From the NCBI RefSeq assembly GCF_024713975.1, contig NC_091110.1, forward strand, positions 2,987,001 through 3,051,000: a stretch of 64,000 nt of DNA. Direction: 5' to 3'. Below, in pieces: positions 36,271 to 49,742 of the stretch. The notes under the pieces were generated by a model that was not told the origin of the DNA, did not search any database, and saw only the letters and a list, made by a program, of their open reading frames with translations. This DNA comes from Paralichthys olivaceus. Taxonomy: Eukaryota; Chordata; Actinopteri; Pleuronectiformes; Paralichthyidae. Position 1 is the stretch's first letter, and every line of letters begins with the position of its first letter. Both the position numbers and the translations under genes were made by a program.

Positions 36271-36600
36271 GTTAAAGGTCCAGTGTGTTAGATGAAAGGG
36301 ATCTATTGGCAGAAATCGAATATAAAATAATCCTAGTGATGTCTTCACCTGTGTGTTTCATCTAAATTGTATGAATTTTTTATTTTATTTTATTAAACCT
36401 AGAATGAACCCTTTATATTTAAATATCAAGGGCTGGTCCTCTCTATAGAGGCTGCCGTGTTTTTTACAGTCGTCCAGACAGGACAATCTAAAACCTTTTG
36501 AGTTTTTATGACAACTGAAGGCTACCACAGGTTCTCTTTCATGTTTGGAAGGGAAGGGGGAGGTGAGGGGTGTTCAGCTGCAACATGACATGTATTGCCG
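36271..36600 (+). mobile_element. Small inverted-repeat element (MITE), family 1 copy 2
   Basis: It begins TTAAAGGTCCAGTGTGTTAG, contains AATATAAAATAATCCTAGTG, TTTCATCTAAATTGTATGAA and GGCTACCACAGGTTCTCTTT. The right terminus is missing or decayed near 36590. It shares the full middle part with the copy at 50781. Confidence 0.8.
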
Positions 36601-37955
36601 TAAAAAACAAACAATACATTTTCATAAGAGAGGGAAAATCCATCAAGTCAATTTATTGGAAAATAAATGCACAGACATCTTGCTGAGAGGGGACAAGACC
36701 AAATAAGTGATGGATGTCTTCTGTAACCTTTTTATTTATCTCTGTGGAAAATGTTTGGAGGTATAAAAATGATGAATCAGTTTGAAAGTCACTTCCTTGA
36801 TGTTAATCTCAATAAGATATTTAGAGGGAAGGCCCCACATTTGCTCCAGTCCAGGTAAATAGGAAATTACATTTGGAATAGAGACAATTTCATTTTAAAA
36901 TAAACCACGTATATTCTGGTAATTATTGTTCTTTTTTTTAGAGCAAAACAGATTTGAACGTTAGTAACAACAGAATCCAGTGATAATAATGTTTCTAAGA
37001 AGCTGATTGCATCAAAAAGTAAGGCATATTCCTTTGGTGGTACAGGGATACTGTATTTGGGGAGGAATCCAGAGAATGACATTAATATATCACTAGAGTT
37101 AAAACGTTGAATAACCAGAAAAACACCATGGACAAACCAGTCTTCCAAGAATAAAGATTTGTATTTATATATTATGTCTCTATTATTCCAGATATAATAT
37201 TTGTGATGTGTGAAGCTGTGTTTGCAAAGTAAAGACCAAGAAAGGAGCTTTTTTAAATGAAAGTTTGATCATTTTAAGGCGATTTTCTTCCAAGATTACA
37301 GTTGCACAGAAAAAAATAAAATAAGGCCTCCAAGTTTTGAGAAAATGTAATTGGTAATAAAATTCCAGGTTGATGTCGCATCTCTAAGAAATTGTTTAAT
37401 CAAGAAAGTTCAGGCCACCAAGAGTTCAATCAGATAGACTTCCTAATATAATGTACTTTAATTATCATTATAAAGTATATTATCAATGGTCATATTTATA
37501 GCCACACGACTCAGTTGTTTGGAATTTTCCTCAGAAGAAACGAAAAACCAAACACATAAAACATAACATGCATCTGTGAATATAAAATACAGAATAAAAT
37601 TGAACACAGTGGAAATAGAAAAGGATGTCCGGTGCATAAAAATACACTAAAATACAAATTACAATAAAATACAGTTTAAAAGAGATGAGTAGGACAAGAT
37701 TGACGCAAACGGAACCTCAATTTGAACCAATGGCTGATGAGAGATGCTACATATGGGCGTGACTGACTAAATTTGACGGACCAATGATCAGGCCGTAACT
37801 GCGTGAACTCGTGAAAGTGGCGAACGGTTGGGCCAATCACGACGCTCCGCGGAGTGCACTCACGGAGAGCGTGACGGGGGCGCGCGCCGGGTTGAGTGCG
37901 CGTCGGGAGCAGCTGCACAGGAGAGAGGGGCACGAGCCGAATGGTGGAGCTGAAG

Positions 37956-38849
37956 ATGGCGGATGGAGACAGTGGGAGTGAGCGCGGCGGCAGCAGCGGG
38001 GGAGGCGGCGGTGGTTTCCAGCACTTCCAGCGGGACCAGGAGACCCAGGAGCTGGCGTCCAAGCGCCTCGACATCCAGAACAAGCGCTTCTACCTGGACG
38101 TCAAGCAGAACAGCAAGGGCAGGTTCATCAAAATCGCAGAGGTCGGGGCCGGGGGCTCCAAAAGTCGCCTGACCCTCTCGCTGTCGGTGGCGGCGGAGTT
38201 CCGTGACTACCTCGGGGATTTCATCGAGCACTACGCCCAGCTGGGGCCTAGCAGTCCGGAGCAGATAGCCCAGGCTGCTGTGGGGGAGGATGGCGGGCCC
38301 AGGCGAGCGCTCAAGAGCGAGTTTCTCGTCCGGGAGAACCGCAAGTACTACCTGGACCTGAAGGAGAACCAGCGGGGGAGGTTCCTGCGGATCCGACAGA
38401 CCGTCAACCGCGGACCTGGCTTTGGAGTCGGGGGCCCAGTGGGCGGCATGCTCTCCGGCCAGACCATAGCCCTTCCGGCCCAGGGGTTAATAGAGTTTAG
38501 AGACGCCCTCGCTAAGCTCATAGATGACTACGGGGGAGACGACGAGGAGCTGGTCGGTGGTACGGCCGCCGGCGGCTACGGTGAGCTCCCCGAGGGCACC
38601 TCCATCATGGTGGACTCCAAGCGGTTCTTCTTCGACGTCGGCTCCAACAAATACGGGGTGTTCCTGCGTGTGAGCGAGGTGAAGCCCAGCTACAGGAACT
38701 CTATCACCATCCCCTTCAAAGCCTGGGGCAAATTCGGAGGAGCTTTCTCCAGATACGCCGAGGAGATGAAGGAGATCCAGGAGAGGCAGCGGGATAAGAT
38801 GTACGAGCGGAGGGATGAGTCCGAGGGAGACGACGTGGAGGACGACTGA
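37956..38849 (+). CDS. purb: Purine-rich element-binding protein beta (Pur-beta), intronless
   Basis: One exon, 297 aa from the conserved start [12 protein letters not shown]. Another in-frame ATG lies 15 bp upstream (37941), which would add five residues; I prefer the conserved one. Seen: a Gly-rich N-terminus and three PUR repeats, at about residues 32-100 ([16 protein letters not shown]), 120-200 ([20 protein letters not shown]) and 230-285 ([20 protein letters not shown]). An acidic tail ends VEDD. Known: a nuclear and cytoplasmic single-stranded DNA/RNA-binding factor that recognises purine-rich GGN repeats and represses muscle actin and myosin genes. Human PURB is 312 aa and also intronless. 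The GC-rich coding sequence contrasts with its surroundings. Fish usually carry two purb paralogues; I cannot say which this is. Confidence 0.96.
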   Translation: MADGDSGSERGGSSGGGGGGFQHFQRDQETQELASKRLDIQNKRFYLDVKQNSKGRFIKIAEVGAGGSKSRLTLSLSVAAEFRDYLGDFIEHYAQLGPSSPEQIAQAAVGEDGGPRRALKSEFLVRENRKYYLDLKENQRGRFLRIRQTVNRGPGFGVGGPVGGMLSGQTIALPAQGLIEFRDALAKLIDDYGGDDEELVGGTAAGGYGELPEGTSIMVDSKRFFFDVGSNKYGVFLRVSEVKPSYRNSITIPFKAWGKFGGAFSRYAEEMKEIQERQRDKMYERRDESEGDDVEDD

Positions 38850-39806
38850 GAAATCAGACGGCTGTTAGTCCAGTTACACGACAGATCTGCAATATAGGAG
38901 TATTTTGCAAAAAAAATGTTTAAAAAAAAACCGTTAAAAAGACAGATAAAGTGCATGACAAATCGTGCTGTTATAGCCTACTAAAGTATCGTGGCGTAAA
39001 AAAGTACATGTGCAGGGAGTAATTGGTGTATTATCCTAAAGTTTGTAGGGTCGAGGGTTGGAGTGGTCGTTTGAATCTCTGAAAGTGAATTAAAAGTGGA
39101 CTAAATGTTTAAATGAGATATTTCTCACTGGCTGAAAGGCGAGAGAAACTACTAAAACCAGCAAGTTGGTTTTTATATCTAGAAATGAAGCCAATGAATG
39201 CTTTCCTATTTGAGACATAGATTATATTTTAAGAGTGAGGAGTCAAACTGTTTAAGATGTTTTCCTTGCTCACTCCAAGGGGAGAACCTAGCATCCATTG
39301 TATTCCTGTTCAGACCAGGTCTCTCCTCAGTGGGTAGTTGGTGGGATTTCGTGCAAGTCAGTCAGATGAACCTGAGGGGGAATGTACAAGAGAGCTGCTG
39401 TCACTCGGTGGCTGTTCCGCGTTAGATGATGGGTCAGCAGATGAGGAGCTGTCAAACAGCATGGAGGCGAGCAGCAGCAGGGCCGTTCATTGAAAATGTT
39501 TGTTAGGGGAAGAAGATTATCTGTGAGACCAAACACCAAGGGCCGTGCGGACTAAATTAAAGCTTTTGACTCCAGTAGTCAATTTACAGTGCAGATCAGC
39601 TGGGTTTTATGTTATACATACAATCTTGGCGATATTTTCAAAGCATAATTCACATCGTTTTCAGTAAGATTCACATTTAAAAACGAGGAGCCGTCTGTTT
39701 TCCTAACACCAGAGCATCCCTGGTGTTTGAGAACAGCAGCTTTGGAGAGATAACATGTGGGAAGAGGACTGTCTTTTTGTGGGAGCCCACCCCACCAGGG
39801 ACAAAT

Positions 39807-39807
39807 G

Positions 39808-39840
<33 letters not shown>
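39807..39840. repeat. (AT)n microsatellite
   Basis: About 16 AT units within GTATATGTATATATAT. Simple repeat. Confidence 0.95.
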
Positions 39841-41656
39841 TGGGACTTTTAACAATTTGCTCCCAAGTGTCACTACAAGCAGTCCAGAAATCCAGCTGTT
39901 GGAGAGGAGCCACAGTGGTGCTTCTCTGATCTCTTTGCTCTGCAGAGCATCAGCGATAAGCTTTGCCATCAGCCTCTGTGTCGTGGACAGAGCTGGACAG
40001 ACGTCAGGTCCTAACCAGCCACGGTACATTTTCTGATTTAACAACTAACATCTTCTGACACATGAAGACCCTGGACAGAAACACATTGATGGATGTTTTC
40101 TTTTTGTTTTGGGTTTTTTCTCTGTGTGTGTGTGTGTGTTTTTCTTCAAAAGAACTATATTGAAATGAGATTCTACTTATAGGAATGATATTACCGAACA
40201 AACCAGCAAAAGATATTTTGAAATACTTATAATGGAAAATGTATTGTTTAAAAAATAATTACTATAAAAATAAATGAAAAGGTTAATTTCTTAAAACAAA
40301 GTTGTGACTCAAACCTCCAGATTTGTTTTTCCAAGAGTAAAAGTATAACACTTCCTTAATTAAAACTACTTGAAACACAATAACCAATGTTGTGACTGAA
40401 TATTTTAAAATCCCTGTATTGAAATGTGTATTCATGAGGTCTTTTATATGTTCTGCAGGCAAAGTTAATTGGTGTGAAAAGAAAAGAGCCAAAGAAATTG
40501 CTGCTTTCTTTATTAACAGATTTCTACTCCAATGAAGTGTGAGAAATGTACCCTTCAAAAGTCCCCAGAGTCCAAGAATAATAATATTGGGATAAATCTG
40601 AGAAAGGGAGCAAATCATTACATGTGAGAAGCTTGAACAAATATTTGGTTCCAGCTCCGATATTTGTCCGAAGTTGCGTGATGCACTCAGAAACCCCTTT
40701 CTGGAAAATCCATCAATGTGAAATCCAGACAAGAATTACGGTGCTTTTACTTCTGAGGCCAGCGTGAGGATGTAATAAGATGCCACAAGCAGCATTGAAG
40801 GCTCCTGCACATATTCAATGAGTCTAGGCCTGCAACTGCCAAATATTTTCATTATTGATTAATTTGGTCTGTAAAATGTCAGGAAGCAGTGAAAATGCAC
40901 AGAGATGACCTGTTGTTTTCTTGGACTGTCAATCCAAAACACACCAGAGCAGACAAAAAAGAAATTCTCCCATTTGATAATCTGAATTTGAATAATTTTG
41001 CTTTGTATTTTAAAAAAAATATATAATTAATGGATTATCAGAACCTGTTTGATTTCTGTCAGTCGACAGTCTTTTTAACATGAGACCAGATATCCATGTT
41101 ACACAGAGCTTTGCATGGCATGGTTAAAAACACGTATTAATGGTGATCTTACAGAAATCATTCATTTCTAAGGACTTAAGAAAACACTATATTAAGAATT
41201 TGAGCTATAATTTAAAGTTAGCTGATGGATAGATGGTTGGTAACAACACACAAAGTAGCAACAAAATGTTGCGTGAAAAGCTAAGTACTCATTCTCCTAG
41301 AATGGTCCCTGTCTGCATTGCGTCATTATTATTGATATTTCTTGTCGGAGCTATTGTCAAGATGGAGCTGATTTTAACTGAAGTAGCTATAATGGGTTGC
41401 ATGCAGCATGTTCATGGGTTTGCATATAAATAGCACCCCGCTTCGTGTGTCATTTCCACGCTGTTAAGCTTTTCTCGTGTCATTTTACACAAGTGTTCTT
41501 TAATGCAGTCTATGTTCAGGGTAGGAGGAGGGGGAAAATTACAATGTGAAATGAAAAATCATTTTCAAGCAAAAAACACATGAAATAATATCTAATAACT
41601 GAGGGTGTTGCAGCCATAATTGGCACATTAAGTAATGCAGCGGCAGCCCTGGTAGA

Positions 41657-42250
41657 TTACATTACATATCATTTAGCTGACACTTTTATTCAAAGCAACT
41701 TACAATAAGTGCATTCAACCATGAGGGTACAAACCTAGAACAACAAGAATCATGTAACTAAATTATAGCTTCAAAAAAGCCAAACCACAAGTGCTACATG
41801 TAAGTGCAATATATAAGTGCAACTAACTTTTTCATTTTTTAAAAATATAAACACCAGAGTTGATGATGGTTATTTGACATCATCTTCTTAATCAAGGCGT
41901 AGGTTTGACCATGTCCTGGATGTAGACTGGGCCCGATCCGCTCTCAACACGGTACGCAAGTGTCCTGAAATGGATTCGGGCAGCCACTGGTAACCAGTGA
42001 AGGGAGCAGAGGAGCGGTGTAGTGTGAGTGAACTTAGTTTAGTTGAAGACCAGTGGAGCTGCTGCATCCTGGATGAGCTGCAGCGGTGGGATGGCACCAG
42101 CAGGTGGACCAGCCAGGAGGGAGTTGCAGTAGTGTAGGTGTGAGATGACCAGAGCCTGGACCAGAACTTGGCCACATTTCAGAGAAGGGGACATATTCTC
42201 CTGATGTTGTGCAGCATGTATCTACACGAGCAGGTTGTTGCAGTAATGTT
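41657..42250. repeat. Two adjoining dispersed fish repeat fragments
   Basis: The first part (about 41657-41835) contains CATTTAGCTGACACTTTTAT and CTTACAATAAGTGCATTCAA, a very common fish repeat motif. The second (about 41880-42250) contains GGTTTGACCATGTCCTGGAT, GCAGCCACTGGTAACCAGTG and AGGGAGTTGCAGTAGTGTAG, also a common dispersed repeat. I cannot name the families with certainty. Confidence 0.6.
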
Positions 42251-42819
42251 GGCAGTAAGGAAGAGTTGACTGTTGAGTGTCACACGGTCAAGGGTAGGAG
42301 GGCCCTTTCCTCTTGCTTAAAAAGCGAAACAAGTCTTAGGAAATAAATATCCAGCCGCATTTTGATAATCAATTAATTGAGGATCTTAGGTGTGATGATT
42401 TGTCTTGTGTTTGGACTATTGGTCTGATAAATCCTGTCCACTTTGAATTTGATGGATTTGAGGATTTTTTCTCTGAAAGTAAATTGTCTTTTATATCTCC
42501 GGGCATCAGAAACCAACCACTTATCTCAAAGGCAAAAATCTTTTAAAATTTTTTTTTTTTTTTAGCAGGAATTCAAATATTCACTTGTTCCAAACTCTAG
42601 CGTCTTGATTTTCTATGACAGCAAACTCAGAACTTTTGTGTTTCTGGCTTTAACCTGGGCTTTCGTGAATAATGACATCTCTATTATCTGACATTCAGTA
42701 CAAGTCAGTTTATTCTGTAAACTAGGCCCAACTGTCAGATAGCCTGAAAACCAGACCAGGGGGTCCAGTGGGTTGTCCACTAACCAGAAGGGCTGCGAGT
42801 GGCGCCTCAAGTCCTCATG

Positions 42820-43010
42820 TTGAAGTGTCCATAGGCAAAACACTGAACTTTAAATAGTCCTGCCAGCTGTGCTAGCAGTGTGAGTATGACGTGTAATAGA
42901 AAAGTGCTATATATAGAAGCGCTTTATGAATCTGTGTGTCAATGGGTGAATGTGACTCGTTGCATAAAGTGCTTTGAGTGGTTGTAAAGACTAGAAATGC
43001 ACTACACAAG
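42820..43010 (+). repeat. Retroelement-derived fragment
   Basis: The segment with GAAGTGTCCATAGGCAAAAC, then GCGCTTTATGAATCTGTGTG and AAAGTGCTTTGAGTGGTTG, is the decayed 3' part of a common fish retroelement. A related piece lies at 34357-34470. Confidence 0.5.
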
Positions 43011-45234
43011 AATACAGTAATCTGTTGGTCAATGAGCTTATGCTCATGTGTATTCACCCCCCCCCCCTTAGATTTTGGCCAATCCTGAAACTGGTCGTTG
43101 GGTTTGATACGATGACTGACAGAGGAACGTCCAATGGGAGTGCTGCTGAAGCATTCTCATGAACATCGAAGATGGCTGCCACTCATGTAAAGTGGTCTGT
43201 TGAATCTGCGGTCGATACAGTATTAAAAAAGCGGTATTGATATTTTTCTTTAAAAGAAGCATAAACCAAAACCACTTCTGTCACAATGTGCAATGTCTCA
43301 AATCTGTAGCTCTGATTGGTTGTGGTTCCGCTCTGTGATTGTTAAAAACACTTAACTGAAAATCAAAAATGAAATAAGGGGTTACAGACCCATTCAAAAT
43401 AGATGAATTGATCTGCCTGTAATTGGCTTGCTGTCAAATTTATCAATAATGTTTTACAAGATGTCTATGACATATTTTCTCATCGGTTTCCTGTTGGTTA
43501 CTCAATTTACACAGAAAAACTGAAGCAATTTGATGAAAAACTCAGTAACTTCAATAAATGACCGGGATAGAAACTAAAACAGTTGGAGTCCTAAACTCAG
43601 GGTTACTCAATAAGACAAGGCTGCAATGTGGGAGATGGAGGACCTGGATGATTCACAGCGATCCTGGCGATCGCCTTCTGATTGCTGGCTATAGTAAAAT
43701 TCTTCAACCCAGCTTCTTCCATGGTAGTAGATAGGACATGTTTCAAATTAAAATGTACAAATCAAAGACATTTTGGTGGTGTAGTGTTTGGGATCAGGCA
43801 CAAGTGGCTTTTTCTTGTGGTTACTTGCTCAACACCATCTAGCGGTTAGTTTCTGTCAATTAAGTTGGTTCTTATCTCACTGATGTTGTATGTTCAGGTG
43901 CTTCTGTTTCTGTGAAACATTGTGATTGACAGCTCAGATAGACTCAACTGGTCGAGCGTGTGAATAAGCAGGATCTCAACACCGCGGCTCCACCCCATGA
44001 TCACTACTGCTGTCACCAGATGGCAGCACCTGTATCAAGGATATTTTGGCTTCACTTTTTCACAGACTTTAGCTTTGGACTGATGTTTGGATAAAATGTG
44101 TCTTGGTCTATTTATCTTTGGGACATTAACAACGGAAATCTTTCACTATTTTCTGATAGTGAGTAGCAGGACAATTTGCTGATCAGTCCAGAAAATAATC
44201 TGCGAACTAAGCAATAAGCCAAATGATGGTTAGTTGCAGGTGGCCGGGGCATTTGCTTTACAGTTGCTCTCTTGCCACACACACACTGTTTGGCGCAACG
44301 CAGCAGCTGTTGCTGAAGTTTTTAAAGACTATGTAGGAAAACAAAAGCTTGCTTGAATCCACAGCAGTAGAAAATCAAAACGACACAGCGTTTTAGTCGT
44401 GGCCAGTCTGCACTCTGGATCGTCCTCATCCCTCCGTACACGCGATGATCTTATTGTGTGGAACTATACAGATGAACTTGTTTTCTGACTCTGAGGCAGA
44501 GAGACTCAAGGGTAATTTGATTCCCTCCCCATGCTGATCTGTTGTTGAAGCTCCTCGGTTTTGAGGAGAATCTCTCTTCTTCTCTTCCATACCCCCACTC
44601 ACTCAGTAGCTCTGTTGGTTTGGCAGCTGTTAGGCAGCCATGCGTCTGCTGTAAGGGCCTGCTGACAGGGCACGCTGGCTATTTTAATGTGGGAGGCCGC
44701 GACAGACTTGACATTCCTAGTCCAGGAGTCAGCTGTGCCATTAGGACCTCATTGCCTGGGGACACAGTCGCACAATAGTTTGATTGTGCTGAGATCTGCT
44801 CACATGTGGTGCACACAAGATCCTCCTGTAGAAACACACTCAGCTATGTGCAGGCAGGTACTTTATATGAAGCGTAAGGTTGTCTTGTTCATAGACGCAA
44901 GTAAAATGGTGAGAGGAAAGGTGTCAGTTTGTTGTTGTCAAAGTGGTTGTTAAGTTATTACTGATTAACTAAGGTTCTTTAAAAGTTTCAGTACAATTAC
45001 TGCCTAATACTCTGTAATAAAAGCAAATAATTACAATCATTAAAACAAAATGTCAGGGGAAAACATGGTACAGTGAGGTACCGTGGTACATGTTGAGACT
45101 GAGACAATATGGCCACTTCACGTAATCTGATAGATAATAAAGACAATAACACATTATCACCTCAAACTATTATTTCTACATCAAGTGGTAAAATAGTAAA
45201 TTATCTGTATTTATAAAGAGTTTTTCTAGCTTTC

Positions 45235-45360
45235 TAGCGCTTTTTCTATGAGAACGGCACAGCCCATCTTGCCCAAGGACACATCGGCATGCGGAATGGG
45301 GAAGACTGGGATCAAACCCCGACCTTCTGGTTAAAGGATGACCTGCACTACCTCCTATGC
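45235..45360 (-). repeat. tRNA-SINE-like fragment
   Basis: Contains CATCGGCATGCGGAATGGG and GGGATCAAACCCCGACCTTC. The reverse complement has a Pol III B-box-like GGTTTGATCCC. The segment parallels the one at 23270-23345. Confidence 0.5.
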
Positions 45361-46193
45361 CCCAGAATTGAATTAATCATGATTAATAGAAATCAACTGA
45401 GGTATCAACATTCTTGCCAAGGTCACAGCTTTAATTTCTGTACCTGGATTATAATAAGTTTAAGTACAGTAATGGTGGATGGCATCATAAATCCACAAAG
45501 CATGTCTCAGAGGCATGAAGTGAACAATCAACCAGGTATTTTTCATAATAGAAGGTCATCTCTGCCGACCAGCTCTTCTACGACTCATAAAAGTTTTGAC
45601 CTACATATGTTTGCATACATATGACAGTCCCACGCTTCCCATGGTCTCCTCATCAATGCATCTGTCATGACTTTTTTTCCTTTCATGCCATAATGAGTGA
45701 GGTTATGTCAAAGAATAGGAAGAACAGGCAATATTTCATATGATTCCTCTTTATAAAATTTGAGAGGACTTTTTGATCCTTGGTTGCATTTTTGTGGTGA
45801 TGGCAAAGGCTTGTAATTTGCACAAATAGTTCGACCCACATTTCTTCCCTGTTCAGTCCAGGTATTGGTCCTGCTTGTCTTAAAAAACAAACTTGACTCA
45901 GCTTCCTTTCTTTCCTTTCTTTGCTGTCTTTTAATCAGATCTTCATTAAGGCAAGTTGGAATCAACTTTTTTACTGTCAGATATATTGCTATTGCAGAAT
46001 TAAAAAAAACAATATTGATAGATTTTGTAACTTAGCTATTACCACTTTCTGTTTGCAATGAATTCATTGAGACAGACAATTGTCATTTTGGAGGCATTTT
46101 CGTCTCTGCAGGGACAAATTGTCAATTCAAAAATATTTCAGAGAAGAAAATGTGCCTTAAATTTGACCAAGAAAAAGATTTTAAATAAGGGAC

Positions 46194-46460
46194 TTTAAAG
46201 GTTATACGTATGATATTCACTGCCACTAGATGTTGCACTAGCACATCTTGGACCAAAACAAATGCATGATCTGCCCCACCTCCCCACCCCCTCCCTTCCA
46301 CTACAACAACCCCAAGTAGGCTGTATAAAAATAGGGTGTAGCCATGCTGCTTCCTTAAGTGGCCCACGTGTAAAATATGGCCAGAGTATTCCAAAACAAA
46401 TGTGGGCATAAATCGCTACATAGAAAGTCAATGTTTCTTTGTAAATATATAACCTTTAAA
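46194..46460. mobile_element. Small inverted-repeat element (MITE-like), family 2
   Basis: The left end TTTAAAGGTTATACG is inverted at the right end (ATATAACCTTTAAA), giving near-perfect terminal inverted repeats of about 14 bp around 240 bp of non-coding DNA. No second full copy was noticed in the window. Confidence 0.6.
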
Positions 46461-48689
46461 AAATATGATCAGGTTAGGTGTTAGAAAGTTCTGTTTTAAA
46501 AGTAATTACAATGCAGCCAAGCATGTTCTGGGACGTACTCAGTTAGCTGTTCCATTGATAAGGCCCAGTGTGAATATATAAGCAGCATGTGATGCCACAC
46601 ATTACAAGACAACTTGATTTTTCCTGCACTGAGGTGAGTAGGATGACTCCTCACAATCCTTAATGAGAGCACACCGCTGCAGCTAAATAAAAACAAACCC
46701 TCCACATTGGATGCTGGTATTTCCTTGATGAGGAATCATATAAAACACTTGAGTCTTGCAGATATGGTGTGTGATCCATGTACCAGTGCAGGGACTCTGA
46801 CTGATTCCCACAAACATTTGCATATATATATAGACCTGTTTTACTCTCATATTAAATATCTGAAATACTTGCACACTAAATATCAAACATAATAATTGTT
46901 GCCAGTCCCTCAGACCATCACTTTGGTCCAGACTGAAATAGCCTAACAACTATAGGATGTTCTTTCTATGAAATTATGTGCAGAATATCTCATCAATTAT
47001 CAGAGGGTTTGACAGTAAATTTGGTACAGTTACATTTGGTCTCTAGAAAATGAATTCTTCTAAATGTTGTGATCTGCTGCATTGTGAACAGTGAAAATTG
47101 CGTGAAATTACTAAATATAATGTGAAGCCACACATTTGTAGCTCTACAGAACGTTTTATTGTCCTTCGCCACGTAGTCTCTCAGATTTATTGTTCTGGGT
47201 CACTGTCACTACTCGCATCAACCTTGTTTACAGTCACAGCAGGGATCTGTTTTCAGACAAACAGCAGCAAATAGCAGCTGACCAGTAACTGCTCAGCAGA
47301 CCAGCTGGTGAACAGAGTGGATCATTTAGCAGCCAATGTTCCCCTCAGGAAGAGGGGGAGACCAAACACAGAGTTAATACACAGGGAATACTGGAGGTAG
47401 ATTGTTCAAGTGGATACAAACAGCCTTAAATAAATTCTATTGCTGGGATTTTTTGACGTGTAAATAATCAACTGTAGACTCACAATTTCACGGTAACATC
47501 TTTGTAAGGTTAAGTTTTCAGCTTGTTGGCTTCACCTGGGTGGCCAAAAAAAGTTCATTACTGAAGTATTACAGAACACAAAGTTGCACAAAGGCCCTTC
47601 CTGCTTAAAATGGAGAAACCAGCAGCCACATAGTAAATTGGGCCCCAATCAAAACCAACGTCCCTCATGTCATGCACGTGCCACATCGGTCACATGCACA
47701 ATGGAGGCTGTTGGACAGAGTTGTTGGTATCCTACTTTTCACATTGGCAAAATGTGCTATGAAACCACAGAGTTCCCTGTACCCGTCGCAGCCTCTGCAG
47801 CCAGCGGACAGTATGACTTGTTGTAAAACAATGATTTTACTCCATAGAACAGCATGGAAGTGAGGAGCGCTGATGCTGCAGCTAATGCTGGGGACTCCGA
47901 CTGAGAAAAAAAACAACTACTTGCAACTTAAATAATCTCGGTCAACTGACAGGCTTCGGACTGATAATTTGTACCTTCAGACAGGGGGGAGCCTGTCTGG
48001 AAATGAATCATTGGAAAACTCTGTGATAAATCTTAGTGTTCACGTTTTTCTACTTTGAATAAACATTTTCCCTTTCCAAGGCCACAGAAATTCTCAACAG
48101 ATCTACAGTACAGTCTACACTTTGCCAAGTCTCCGTTCATTTCTTCACTAAATGTGTTCATCTCATAAAAAGGATGGATGGAAAGCTCCATGTCCCCAGT
48201 GACCTCCCGTCACCACTTTCATCCCACTCTCACCTCCCGGCAGTGCAGCAGTAATGTGTTCAAGCATGCACATGTGAACAGTGGGACTAATGCAGCCTGT
48301 GAGCAATGTAATACCTCACCAGGCTGAGTGCCAAACCAAGCCAGGATTATACCACATGCTCCCAGTAGTCCATTACAATTACATCAGGATCACGCTGATA
48401 TAACCCGGTGTCTTGAATGAGTGTAAGTATGAATATGTCGGCCACGCATCAAGTATTGAGATCCTTACCACAAAGTAAGGAATATTACAAAAATACAAAT
48501 TTAACATCTTGCATTAGAAGTTTTCTGCTAAAGTATAAAACTTAAAAATACTGCAGACTGACTCACTCCATACTGCTATATATAGATGACATTACTGGAT
48601 TATTTATTACTGATGTTTTCATGTGCAACTCGGTGAGGTTCAGCTCATTTTAACTACCTTGTTTCCTGTTGGGGAATTGTCATATAGAC

Positions 48690-48880
48690 ACAATTCTCAA
48701 AATCAATCAAATTTGATTTGTAGAGCCTCAAAGGGCTTAATGAGGTGCGACATCCTCTGCTGTAACCCTCGACTAGAGTGGGAATAAAACTGTAAAAACA
48801 AACTCAGAGAGAGTGACAAGTGAGTGGTCCCTCTCCAAGGACAGACAAAGGTACAATATATGCTGCTTGTAACAGAGCCA
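48690..48880 (-). repeat. Retroelement 3'-tail fragment
   Basis: ATCAATCAAATTTGATTTGT, AGGTGCGACATCCTCTGCTG and GAGTGGTCCCTCTCCAAGGA are the reverse complement of segments seen at 59740-59950. Non-coding. Confidence 0.6.
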
Positions 48881-49717
48881 AAGACAGTGTGGTAGGATAT
48901 AATGTCTGACAGAGATGTAGGAAGCAGTAATGCCATTTGGTATGATATAGGTATTGCCAATAATAGTAGTATATGTGACTAGCATATCGTATACCTAAGC
49001 AATCTAGCTGTAATCACAATCCATGATCCATGACCCACTATCATGATCACGATCTATCATCCCCACCCACTATCTCCATCCACTATACTGCCATCTTTTT
49101 CAGGCAGGAGTATCTGATTTTGTGTCATGCAAGACTATTGCAGTTTCTCTCCATTATGACTATAGGTTTAGCTGCTATGTTTTTATGTAACAAACCCAAA
49201 CATCCAAGATGTGAAAGCAACCTAAACAATTGGATTTCAAAGGATCCACTGATAAGAGTTTGGTGGCCAAATGTCACCTCACAATACATATTTAGCCCTG
49301 TGAGTGTAATATCTCAGGAACAACTTGAGGGAATTCTTTAAAATTTGGCAGAAACTTCAACTTTGACCGAAGGCTGACCTGAATAAAATTTTGTGGGCAA
49401 AGCTCAAGAGTCACTGTGACCTCCCAAAACAGGGTATTTATCTAATGGGCATCAAATCTCAGCAACGTCTTCAAATTTAATGCCAAAACTGGCTTTGATG
49501 GCGTGAAGAAGGAACGGTAAGACAGAAAGAAAAGCAGGAAGAAGGGAGGGTGAGAGGTGCACGAGGGGAACCCGTGTTTGTGTGAAGCAGAGAAAGAGGG
49601 ACAGCAGCAGGGAGCGATCCTACGTTAGAGGAAGCATGATCCCACTGTGAAGCCGCGCTGCTGAGCTATATTTAGCTTCTGTTGCCATGTGCTGAGAATG
49701 TGCATGGCAGAGGGAGA

Positions 49718-49742
49718 CACACACACACACACACACACACAC
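49718..49742 (+). repeat. (AC)n microsatellite
   Basis: About 12 AC units after GGGAGACAC. Simple repeat. Confidence 0.9.

Larger units (their letters stand above)
33150..37940. other. Gene-free stretch between the homeobox gene and purb
   Basis: Holds the homeobox 3' UTR, an imperfect CAGTA-type minisatellite (34261-34330 and 34557-34815), a fish repeat tail at about 34357-34470, and an inverted-repeat element (36271-36600). The remaining sequence is AT-rich with no coding exon that I can support. From about 37790 it becomes GC-rich, which is the purb promoter and CpG island. Confidence 0.55.

Noticed and set aside
37896..37940. Extended purb start
   Set aside because: Begins with GTG in a GC-rich 5' UTR; family members start at MADGD.
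33150..37940. Search for an additional Vox/Vent tandem gene next to the homeobox gene
   Set aside because: No second homeodomain-like frame is found up to purb or back to polm.
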